From: Kribbella antiqua
Lineage (GTDB): Bacteria > Actinomycetota > Actinomycetes > Propionibacteriales > Kribbellaceae
Reading direction: 5' to 3'
Length of the DNA: 64,000 bases
NCBI RefSeq assembly: GCF_004345665.1
Contig: NZ_SLWR01000001.1
Location: forward strand, 434,001-498,000
Part shown: one piece after another, positions 48,801 to 56,209 of the stretch
Position numbering within the stretch: the first letter of the stretch is position 1
Layout: each line of letters opens with the position of its first letter
Translations under genes and position numbers: made by a program
Notes under the pieces: generated by a model
What the model saw: only the letters and a program-made list of their open reading frames with translations
Told to the model about the DNA's origin: nothing
Databases searched by the model: none

Positions 48801-49274
48801 CTAGCCCCACTGGCCGGGGACGTAGGTGCCGGCGGGTTGCTGGGTGATGATGTTGAGGCGGTTCCAGGTGTTCATGATGGCGATCGTGCTGATGAGAGCG
48901 CCGAGTTGTTCCTCGTCGTAGTGCTTGGCGGCGTTGGCCCAGACGTCGTCGCTGACGCCGGGTGCGGCGTCGGCGATCCGGGTGCCCTCCTCGGCCAGCG
49001 CGAGCGCGGCGCGTTCGGGCTCGGTGAAGACCATCGCCTCGCGCCAGGTCACGACCAGATTGAGGCGTACGGCGCTCTCCCCGCGCTCGATCGCGTCTTT
49101 GGTGTGCATGTCGACGCAGACCGCGCAGCCGTTGATCTGGCTGATCCGCAATGCCATCAACTCGAGTGTCTCGATCGGTACCCCGGCCGTCCTCGACACG
49201 AGGCTCGCCGCGTTGACGTGCTTGATGAACTTCGCCGCAACGGGGTTGGTGAACAGATCCAAACGGGCGTCCAT
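48801..49274 (-). CDS. Carboxymuconolactone decarboxylase/AhpD family protein
   Basis: This protein of 157 residues has the CMD/AhpD fold. The redox-type segment INGCAVCVDMH holds the CxxC pair (Cys50, Cys53) and the nearby His, as in alkylhydroperoxidase AhpD. The C-terminal half (AIMNTWNRLNIITQQ) also matches. Such genes are one of the typical ECF41 sigma targets, but no TGTCACA box is evident upstream. The start has a GGAG site. It is 98 nt downstream of the LigD-type gene. It may reduce peroxides or act as a peroxiredoxin-like protein. Confidence 0.93.
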   Translation of the reverse strand: MDARLDLFTNPVAAKFIKHVNAASLVSRTAGVPIETLELMALRISQINGCAVCVDMHTKDAIERGESAVRLNLVVTWREAMVFTEPERAALALAEEGTRIADAAPGVSDDVWANAAKHYDEEQLGALISTIAIMNTWNRLNIITQQPAGTYVPGQWG

Positions 49275-49329
49275 AGTGGTGTTTCTCCTTAGCAGGATGA
49301 ATTTTCCAGCACCACTACGACGAGACAGC

Positions 49330-49361
49330 CCGGCATGGTGTGAGTCCGGCACGGTGTGAGT
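49330..49361. repeat. Tandem 16-bp direct repeat
   Basis: Two copies of CCGGCAYGGTGTGAGT (49330-49345 and 49346-49361) differ at one base and lie between the CMD gene and the LigD-type gene. A partial third unit (CCGG) follows. It may contain paired regulator half-sites or be a slippage duplication. No more is supported. Confidence 0.7.
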
Positions 49362-49372
49362 CCGGAGAAGGG

Positions 49373-50464
49373 TCAGTCCGGCGCGATCCGGTTGCCCTGC
49401 TCGTCCCAGTGCTCGGCAACCTTCTTGCTCGGCTGAACGCGGGGCGGCTCTCCCGGCATCTTCGGGTAGTCGGGTGGGAAGCTCAGCTCTCCGCCAGGGA
49501 GTTCCTCCCACAGGCGCAGCAGCGCGTCGAGCGGGTACGCCGTCTCGTCCATGTCCGCCCAGGGATCACCGTCGGCGAGGTAGTCCGGAACCGTGTGCAG
49601 GTTGAAGGCACGCGGGTCTTCGACCTCGGCAAGCCGGTCCCAGGTCATCGGCGTACTGACCGGCGCACCGGGCCGCGGTCGCAGCGACCAGGCGCCCGCG
49701 ACGGTGCGGTCGCGGAGGTTCTGGTTGAAGTCCAGGAAGATCGAAGCCTCGCCGCGTTCCTCCTTCCACCAGGCCGTCGTCACACCGTCGTCGCGACGCT
49801 CGAGCTCGCGGCCGAGGCCGATCGCGGCGTGCCGGACCTGGTCGAAGGTCCACTCCGGCCGGATCCGCACGTAGATGTGGATGCCCCGGTTGCCACTGGT
49901 CTTCGGATAGCCCCGAAGGCCAAGCTCCTCGAGAAGTTCACGCACGACGCCGGCCACCCTCCGGGCATCGGCGAAGGTCGCGCCGGGCTGTGGATCGAGA
50001 TCGAGGCGCAGCTCGTCGGGGTGGTCGAGATCGCTGCTGCGCACGGCCCACGGGTGGAAGGTCAGCGTGCCCATCTGGGCCGCCCACACCGCGGCGGCAG
50101 GTTCAGTCAGGCACAGCTCGTCGATCGGGCGGTCGTTCGGCGTCAGTACGCGGCAGGTCTGGAGCCAATCGGGAGCACCCTTGGGGAGACGCTTCGAGTA
50201 GAAGCCGTCCCCGGTCTGACGACCGCTCGCGTCCACTGACAGGGTCATTCCCTCGCGCCACCCACCGGGCCAGCGTTCCAACGCGACCGGACGGTCGCCC
50301 GAGGCTCGCATGAACGCGGGAGCCGCACCGATGAAGTACTCGCAGACCTGCAGCTTGGTGACCTCCGGAGCCCAGTCGGTCGCCTCGTAGACCACCCGTT
50401 CGGGGCTGGAGACCCGGACCTCGCGGTCTCCCACGGTGAGCATCACCGCTGTGCTCTTCGCCAT
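49373..50464 (-). CDS. LigD-type polymerase/primase domain protein
   Basis: This 363-residue protein is a stand-alone archaeo-eukaryotic primase-like polymerase of the LigD family used in non-homologous end joining. It contains the DLDPQPGATFADARRVA motif, where DLDP is the metal-binding catalytic pair, and the segment SGNRGIHIYVRI with the catalytic His region, plus SIFLDFNQNLRD with the third acid. No ligase or nuclease domain is fused, and no ku gene is beside it. It could act in repair of DNA ends with a ligase encoded elsewhere. The start ATG follows an A-rich stretch. Confidence 0.92.
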   Translation of the reverse strand: MAKSTAVMLTVGDREVRVSSPERVVYEATDWAPEVTKLQVCEYFIGAAPAFMRASGDRPVALERWPGGWREGMTLSVDASGRQTGDGFYSKRLPKGAPDWLQTCRVLTPNDRPIDELCLTEPAAAVWAAQMGTLTFHPWAVRSSDLDHPDELRLDLDPQPGATFADARRVAGVVRELLEELGLRGYPKTSGNRGIHIYVRIRPEWTFDQVRHAAIGLGRELERRDDGVTTAWWKEERGEASIFLDFNQNLRDRTVAGAWSLRPRPGAPVSTPMTWDRLAEVEDPRAFNLHTVPDYLADGDPWADMDETAYPLDALLRLWEELPGGELSFPPDYPKMPGEPPRVQPSKKVAEHWDEQGNRIAPD

Positions 50465-50642
50465 GTCGCGACCGTATCGCCCCACGCCGGCCAAATGCCC
50501 GGGCGCGCGGGAATTTCGCCGGGACGAAGCGGAAAAGCAAGTTTTCCCGAACTCTGGCCACGCCCGGTGACCGAGCGGTAACGTTCCTGCACCTCGTTCC
50601 TGGGGCGTGAGGCCTCCGGGACACCTTTGAAGGAGCGCGAGG

Positions 50643-52238
50643 ATGAACAGATCCGCCCTGTTCGCCGCTGCCACCGCAGTGGCGACCGCAACCGCCCTAG
50701 GTCTGACCAGCGCCACCACAGCCACCGGTGCACCGACGGCAGACCCCGTCCCCACACCATCAGCGGCCATCGCCCGGGCCAAAGCAGCCGTCACCGGCAA
50801 CCTCGGCGTACTGCGGGCCACCACCGCCGACGCGTTCGTCGTACGGGATGTCATCGTCGACTCTGACGGCTCCAGCCACGTCCGAATGGACCGGACCATC
50901 GGCGGGCTCAAGGTGCTCGGCGGCGATGTCGTTGTCCACCAGGCCAAGGACGGCAGTTGGAAGGGCGCCAGCCTGACGCTCAGCCGCACTGCGGACGTCA
51001 GCCGTACGCCGAAGATCAGCATCGCCGCCGCCACCTCGAAGGCACTGACCCGCGGTCTGAAGGCCGAGGGCAAGCCCACGCTGGTGATTGAGGCCCGCAA
51101 GGGCGCGCCACGCCTCGCCTACCTGGTCACCACGGTTGGCACCCAGGCAGACGGTACGCCGAGCAACATCACGACCACCGTGGACGCGCTGACCGGTGCC
51201 AAGCTCGTCAGTGAGCAGCACATCGAGACGGCGACCGGCGATGGTCAGAGCCTCTACAGCGGGACGGTGCCGATCGACAGCACGCCGGCCACCGGTGGCT
51301 TCACGCTGACCGACCCGGTCCGCGGCAACGGCTACACCGCCGACGCGAATAACAAGACCGACTCCGTCTGGTGCCAACTGTTCGGCATCGGCTGCCCGGT
51401 GCCGACCCGGTTCACCGACGCGGACAACCACTGGGGCAACGGCCTGAACACCAACCGGGCCACCGCCGCCGTCGACGCGCACTACGGCGCCGCGACCACG
51501 TTCGACTACTACAAGAACACCCACGGCCGGAACGGCATCTTCAACGACGGCAAGGGCGTCCCGAGCCGCGTGCACTACGGCACCAACTACGTGAACGCCT
51601 TCTGGGACGGCAAGCAGATGACGTACGGCGACGGCGACAACGTCGTCGCGGGTCCGCTGGTGTCGATCGACGTGGCCGGCCACGAGATGTCCCACGGCGT
51701 CACCTCGGCAACCGCGAACCTCACCTACTCCGGTGAGTCCGGCGGCCTGAACGAGGCGACCAGCGACATCTTCGGCACCATGGTCGAGTTCTACTCGAAC
51801 AAGGCCGCCGACCCGGGTGACTACTACATCGGCGAGGAGATCATGAAGGACCGCCCGGCGCTGCGGTACATGGACAAGCCGAGCAAGGACGGCAACTCCC
51901 CCGACTGCTACTCCTCCGGCATCGGCAACCTGGACGTGCACTACTCCTCCGGCGTGGCGAACCACTTCGTCTACCTCGCCTCCGAGGGCAGCGGCGCCAA
52001 GGTGATCGGCGGACTGCAGCACAACTCGCCGACCTGCAACGGCTCGACCATCACCGGCATCGGCAACGCCAAGGTCGGCAAGATCTGGTACCGCGCCCTG
52101 ACCACCTACATGACGACCAGTACGACGTACGCCCAGGCCCGGACCGCGACCCTGAACGCGGCCACCGACCTGTACGGCGCCAACAGCACCGAACGCGCCA
52201 CTGTCGCCGCGGCGTGGTCCGCGGTGAGCGTCAACTGA
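50643..52238 (+). CDS. Secreted M4 family zinc metalloprotease (thermolysin-like)
   Basis: This secreted protease of 531 residues has a signal peptide (about 1-30), an FTP-type propeptide (about 40-185), and a catalytic domain. The zinc site is HEMSH at 347-351 with the third ligand Glu371 in GGLNEATSD, and Glu348 is catalytic. The downstream HYSSGVANHFVYL segment carries the active-site His. The ribosome site AAGGAG lies 6 nt before the ATG. The gene is alone between the LigD-type gene and a long terminator. The enzyme would be activated by loss of its propeptide. It is close to bacillolysin and griselysin. Confidence 0.95.
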   Translation: MNRSALFAAATAVATATALGLTSATTATGAPTADPVPTPSAAIARAKAAVTGNLGVLRATTADAFVVRDVIVDSDGSSHVRMDRTIGGLKVLGGDVVVHQAKDGSWKGASLTLSRTADVSRTPKISIAAATSKALTRGLKAEGKPTLVIEARKGAPRLAYLVTTVGTQADGTPSNITTTVDALTGAKLVSEQHIETATGDGQSLYSGTVPIDSTPATGGFTLTDPVRGNGYTADANNKTDSVWCQLFGIGCPVPTRFTDADNHWGNGLNTNRATAAVDAHYGAATTFDYYKNTHGRNGIFNDGKGVPSRVHYGTNYVNAFWDGKQMTYGDGDNVVAGPLVSIDVAGHEMSHGVTSATANLTYSGESGGLNEATSDIFGTMVEFYSNKAADPGDYYIGEEIMKDRPALRYMDKPSKDGNSPDCYSSGIGNLDVHYSSGVANHFVYLASEGSGAKVIGGLQHNSPTCNGSTITGIGNAKVGKIWYRALTTYMTTSTTYAQARTATLNAATDLYGANSTERATVAAAWSAVSVN

Positions 52239-52248
52239 CCGATTGAGC

Positions 52249-52291
52249 GTTCACCGGTCCTGTCCCACTGGGGCGGACAGGACCGGTGAAC
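52249..52291 (+). terminator. Strong intrinsic terminator after the M4 protease gene
   Basis: A perfect 17-bp stem (52249-52265 with 52275-52291), with arms GTTCACCGGTCCTGTCC and GGACAGGACCGGTGAAC, encloses a 9-nt loop. It begins 11 nt after the protease stop. Flanking GCG and ACGC extend the pairing. A short T run (CTTTG) follows on the plus strand. The -35 region of the next gene's promoter lies just beyond. Confidence 0.9.
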
Positions 52292-52340
52292 AAACGCTTT
52301 GTCCATTGCTCATCGCGTGAGGCGGACCTACCGTCGCAGC

Positions 52341-54065
52341 ATGGGAGGGGAACCCCGGGGTAGGTCCAGCCTGCATAACGCGCGGCCGCTGTTACTGGTG
52401 GTCGACGCGGATCCCGAGCAGCTGGAACGGAGTGAGACAGAGCTCGAGCGCGCGTTCGGCGTCGATTTCAGAGTCCGCGGCGAGCTGACCGCCGCCGAGG
52501 CGTCGGAGTGCCTACAGCGCGCGTACGAGCTTGAGCAGCGGGTAGCAGTCGTGCTGGTCGATCACGGCCTGGACGACGAGGCTCGGGCCGGCATCTTCGA
52601 GCGGTCGCGGACGCTGCATCCCGACGCGCGGCGGGCGTTGCTGATCGAGTGGGGATCGTGGGCGGACCGTTCAACGGCGTCGGCGATCCTGTCCGCGATG
52701 GCGATCGGCGACATCAACTACTACGTGCTGAAGCCGTGGATCGAGCGCGACGAGCTCTTCCACCGGACGGTCGCGGAATTTGTCCAGGAGTGGTCCCGCT
52801 ACGAGGTCGCCAACCTGCGTGAGGTCGTCGTCATCGCCTCCGACCATTCCGTGCGGGGCCAGGCGGTCCGCAGTCTGCTGGCCCGCAACGGGATCCCGAG
52901 CGCCTTCCGGGCTTGCGGTTCGGAGCTGGCGAACGCCGTCCTGCGGTGGATCGACGAACCGGATCCCGGTGAGGGTGTGCTGATGTGGATGCCGGCCGTC
53001 GGCGGCGCCGTACTGCATGATCCGACCGATGCCGAGATCGCCGAGGCGTGGGGGGTGCCGACGACGCTGGCCGACGGCGAGGACTCGTTCGACGTACTCG
53101 TGATCGGGGCCGGGCCGGGTGGGTTGGCCGCGGCTGTGTATGCCTCGTCGGAGGGGTTGCGCACGCTGGTGGTGGAGCGGGAGTCGATCGGCGGGCAGGC
53201 GGGGACGAGTTCGCTGATCCGGAACTACCTGGGCTTCTCGCGCGGGATCCGTGGGTCGGAATTGGCGCAGCGCGGGTATCAGCAGGCGTGGGTGTTCGGG
53301 GCGCATTTCGTGCTGATGCGGTCGATCGATTCGCTGGAGAAGCGGGGCGACCACTTCCGCGCGGTCATCGGTGACGTCGGCGAGGTGACGGCGCGGGCGG
53401 TCGTGCTGGCGACCGGGGTGTCGTACCGGCGGCTGAATGTCCCGTCGCTGGAGAAGCTGATGGGGGCCGGGGTGTACTACGGCGCGAACGTGTCGGAAGC
53501 CCATGGTTTGAAGGGCCTTGACGCTTGTGTCGTCGGTGGTGGGAACTCGGCCGGGCAGGCGGTGCTGCACCTGGCTCGCTATTGCCGGCAGGTCAGCTTG
53601 GTGATCCGGGGCAACGACCTGACGGCAAGCATGTCGAAGTACCTGATCGACACCATCGACGCGACGTCGAACATCACGGTGCGCGCCAATAGCGAGGTCG
53701 TCGACGGCGGAGGCGACGGGCGGCTCCAGCGGGTGACCTTGCGCGACCGGTTGACCGGCGCCGAGGAGTCGCTGGCGGTCGACGGATTGTTCGTGATGAT
53801 CGGCGCGGTGCCTGGCACCGACTGGCTGCCGGACAAGGTGGGCCGGGACGGTCATGGCTTTGTGCTGACTGGATCGGATGCGGCGGCCGATCCGCAGTGG
53901 AGCGAGTCGCGGCCACCGCAGCCTTATGAGACGACGTTGCCGGGACTTTTCGCCATTGGCGACGTACGGTGCGGGTCGGTCAAGCGGGTCGCTTCGGCGG
54001 TCGGCGAGGGCTCCGTGGTGGTGTCTCAGATCCACACGCATCTGAAGGTTGTCGCAGATGCCTGA
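52341..54065 (+). CDS. Response-regulator receiver fused to a thioredoxin-reductase-like flavoprotein
   Basis: This 574-residue cytosolic protein joins a receiver domain to a pyridine nucleotide-disulfide reductase fold. The receiver (about 14-150) has the acidic pair Asp22/Asp24, the phosphoacceptor Asp74 (LVDHGLDD) and the Lys131 (YVLKPW), so phosphorylation is possible. FAD binding starts with VIGAGPGGLAAAVYAS at about 253, and NAD(P) binding with VVGGGNSAGQAVLHLA. The thioredoxin reductase CxxC is absent; the matching position reads GANV. The start follows a TACCGT -10 box by 6 nt with TTGCTC at -35. It overlaps a nucleotide cyclase gene by 8 nt, so they act together. The substrate is unknown. 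Confidence 0.88.
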   Translation: MGGEPRGRSSLHNARPLLLVVDADPEQLERSETELERAFGVDFRVRGELTAAEASECLQRAYELEQRVAVVLVDHGLDDEARAGIFERSRTLHPDARRALLIEWGSWADRSTASAILSAMAIGDINYYVLKPWIERDELFHRTVAEFVQEWSRYEVANLREVVVIASDHSVRGQAVRSLLARNGIPSAFRACGSELANAVLRWIDEPDPGEGVLMWMPAVGGAVLHDPTDAEIAEAWGVPTTLADGEDSFDVLVIGAGPGGLAAAVYASSEGLRTLVVERESIGGQAGTSSLIRNYLGFSRGIRGSELAQRGYQQAWVFGAHFVLMRSIDSLEKRGDHFRAVIGDVGEVTARAVVLATGVSYRRLNVPSLEKLMGAGVYYGANVSEAHGLKGLDACVVGGGNSAGQAVLHLARYCRQVSLVIRGNDLTASMSKYLIDTIDATSNITVRANSEVVDGGGDGRLQRVTLRDRLTGAEESLAVDGLFVMIGAVPGTDWLPDKVGRDGHGFVLTGSDAAADPQWSESRPPQPYETTLPGLFAIGDVRCGSVKRVASAVGEGSVVVSQIHTHLKVVADA

Positions 54066-55437
54066 ACGGCGGTTCGTCTACACCCCGGCGATGGTTGTCC
54101 TGACCGCGCTGGCTCTGCTCGTGCCGTTGGCGGGGCTGATTTTGCTGTTGCGGGACGAGCAGTTGGACGTGCATTGGGAGCATCACCCGGCGCACTTCTG
54201 GCTGGTGTTGGCGACCGCCGCGCTGAGCGCCGTACTGGCGTATCTGACGGGTGCGGCGGCGTTGCGGCGGGGTGATCCGCGGGTGTTGCTGGTGTCGCTG
54301 GCGTTCCTGTCCGCCGCGGGGTTTCTCGGGCTGCATGCGTTGGCGACACCGAAGGTCTTGCTCGACACACCGAATGCCGGATTCACTCTGGCGACGCCGG
54401 TCGGCGTTGCGCTGGCTTCGGTGTTCGCGTTCTTGTCCAGCTTGAACCTGTCCGGCGCGCGGGCCGTCAGTGCGGTCCGCTGGGGGCGGTGGCTTCGCGC
54501 TGGGTTGTTGACGCTGATGGTGTTGTGGGCAGTCGCCTCGGTACTGCGACTGCCTCCGCTGCACGCCACCGCCGTACCGGAGGATGCTGATGGCATCCTC
54601 AGTGCGCTCGCGGTGCCGGCGATCGTGCTCTATGCGGTCGCCGCGGGGCGATACCTCCGCACTTGGTGGGAACGGCCGTCGCTGATGCTGCTGTCGATGA
54701 TCGCCGCATTCGTGCTGCTCGCCGAGGCGATGGTCGCGCTGGTGTTCGCGCGGAACTGGGCGCTGTCGTGGTGGGAGTGGCACGTGCTGATGCTGACCGC
54801 CTTCGGCCTGGTGGTGGCCGGCGTACGGATCCAGTGGTACGAGGAGCGGTTCGCCGACCTCTACCTCGAGGACACGGTGTCGGGACAGCGCGAGTTGAGC
54901 GTGCTGTTCGCCGATCTGCAGGGGTTCACGACGTTCTCGGAGAAGCACGAAGCGGGTGAAGTCACGGCGATGCTCAACACGTACTTCCAGGTCGTCGTAC
55001 CTCCAGTCGTACGACGTCATGGCGGCGACGTGGACCGGATCATCGGCGACGCGTTGATGGTCACCTTCAACAAGCGCGGCGACCAGCCGGACCACGCGGC
55101 GCGGGCGGCTGCCGCGGGACTCGCCCTGCAGGAGGCAGCGACCTCCGTACAGGCAGCTCACCCCAACTGGCCGCGGTTCCGGGTCGGCATCAACAGCGGC
55201 ATCGCGTCGGTCAGCCTGCTCGGCACCGAAGGCGGCCGCACCCACACCGTCATCGGCGACACGGTCAACGTCGCCTCCCGCATCGAAGGCAAGGCGCCGG
55301 CGGGCGGTGTCGCCATCACGCCGGCGACGAGGGATCTCCTCCCTGACGCGGTCACCGAGTCCCTGGGGCTACTGGAACTCAAGGGCAAGGCCGAGCCGCT
55401 CGAGGTCTATCGTCTGGTCTCGCTCAAGCACTCTTAG
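54058..55437 (+). CDS. Membrane-bound class III nucleotide cyclase
   Basis: This 459-residue protein has about seven predicted membrane helices in residues 10-260 and a cytosolic class III adenylate/guanylate cyclase domain at about 285-445. The domain has ELSVLFADLQGFTTFSE with the metal Asp, and HTVIGDTVNVASR with the transition-state Asn and Arg. At the substrate-specifying positions there is Arg (VDRIIGD, usually Lys) and Thr (HTVIGD), so base specificity is uncertain, though Thr is common in class IIIb. The ATG overlaps the stop of the receiver-flavoprotein gene. It probably responds to the redox or phosphorylation state reported by that partner, by inference. Its 3' end overlaps the TetR gene. 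Confidence 0.9.
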   Translation: MPERRFVYTPAMVVLTALALLVPLAGLILLLRDEQLDVHWEHHPAHFWLVLATAALSAVLAYLTGAAALRRGDPRVLLVSLAFLSAAGFLGLHALATPKVLLDTPNAGFTLATPVGVALASVFAFLSSLNLSGARAVSAVRWGRWLRAGLLTLMVLWAVASVLRLPPLHATAVPEDADGILSALAVPAIVLYAVAAGRYLRTWWERPSLMLLSMIAAFVLLAEAMVALVFARNWALSWWEWHVLMLTAFGLVVAGVRIQWYEERFADLYLEDTVSGQRELSVLFADLQGFTTFSEKHEAGEVTAMLNTYFQVVVPPVVRRHGGDVDRIIGDALMVTFNKRGDQPDHAARAAAAGLALQEAATSVQAAHPNWPRFRVGINSGIASVSLLGTEGGRTHTVIGDTVNVASRIEGKAPAGGVAITPATRDLLPDAVTESLGLLELKGKAEPLEVYRLVSLKHS

Positions 55438-56005
55438 GAGCGCGCGGGGCGCGGAGGCCGAGGGCCCGCCGGCCGGTCTGGACGAGGTGCTCCTTCAGGT
55501 CTTCCTCATCGATCACGACCAGCAACTTGCCGGCCGCACCGACGATGCCGGACAGAACGACAGCGGCGCTGATGATCCCCGCCGGGCCGGGACTGACGTC
55601 GGCGAGCAGCTTGACCTGGCGATCGACCAGCTCGCCGAGATCATGCTGGGAGCGCAGCATGTCGATCACTCCGGTGTCGGCGGCCAGCACCGACATCAGG
55701 TCCCGGTTCCGCACGGCGAGGTCGACGTATCCGCTGAGCATGTACTCGGCGCGGGCAGACACCGAGCGCTGCGCCTCAGCTTCCTCGACGATGGTCCGGA
55801 TCCGCTCCAGCAACGGCGCGAGTACGGCGTTCAGCAGGTCCTCGCGGGTGCGGAAGTGGTGATAGACGGCCGCCTTCGTCACCCCGACCTCGTCGGCGAT
55901 CATCTGCAGTGACGTGCCCGCGAAGCTGTGCTGCGTGAACAGCCGCACGGCGACGTCGATGAAGCGCTGCCGGCTGTCGGGCGCCTTGCTGACCTCGGTG
56001 ACCAC
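55424..56005 (-). CDS. TetR family repressor, probable regulator of the MMPL transporter
   Basis: This regulator of 193 residues has a TetR helix-turn-helix at about 14-58 (RQRFIDVAVRLFTQHSFAGTSLQMIADEVGVTKAAVYHHFRTREDLLNAV). The C-terminal domain is helical with no recognised ligand motif. The start is a GTG. It is divergent from an MMPL transporter gene, and the gap carries several GATCGG/CTAG palindromes, so it almost certainly represses that gene and itself. The last 14 nt overlap the cyclase gene on the other strand. Confidence 0.93.
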   Translation of the reverse strand: MVTEVSKAPDSRQRFIDVAVRLFTQHSFAGTSLQMIADEVGVTKAAVYHHFRTREDLLNAVLAPLLERIRTIVEEAEAQRSVSARAEYMLSGYVDLAVRNRDLMSVLAADTGVIDMLRSQHDLGELVDRQVKLLADVSPGPAGIISAAVVLSGIVGAAGKLLVVIDEEDLKEHLVQTGRRALGLRAPRAPKSA

Positions 56006-56043
56006 GGTTCCTCCTCATCCCCAGAGTCCCGACAGCCTAGCTT

Positions 56044-56150
56044 GCCGATCGGCTAGTCCGCAACTTTACGACCGACTAGGACATGACTTTACGAACGGCA
56101 AGCAGAAACCTTTACGATCGACTAGTCAACAGCTAGCCGATCGGCTAGTC
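56044..56150. promoter_or_regulatory. TetR operator array between the TetR and MMPL genes
   Basis: The gap contains a perfect 16-bp palindrome CTAGCCGATCGGCTAG (56133-56148), the related GCCGATCGGC (56044-56053), and three partial copies of the form TTTACGAnCGACTAG (around 56066, 56090 and 56111). All share the half-site CGGCTAG or CGACTAG. These are likely binding sites of the TetR protein, arranged over both promoters. Confidence 0.75.
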
Positions 56151-56209
56151 TCCTTCTCATCCAGGACGGAGCGCCCCGACGTCCGATCCCCGCTGAAGGA
56201 GCACATCTG

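Noticed and set aside
49260..49372. ECF41 promoter before the CMD-family gene
   Set aside because: The closest match is TGTCTCG, which lacks the ACA of the -35 consensus, and there is no CGTC at suitable spacing.
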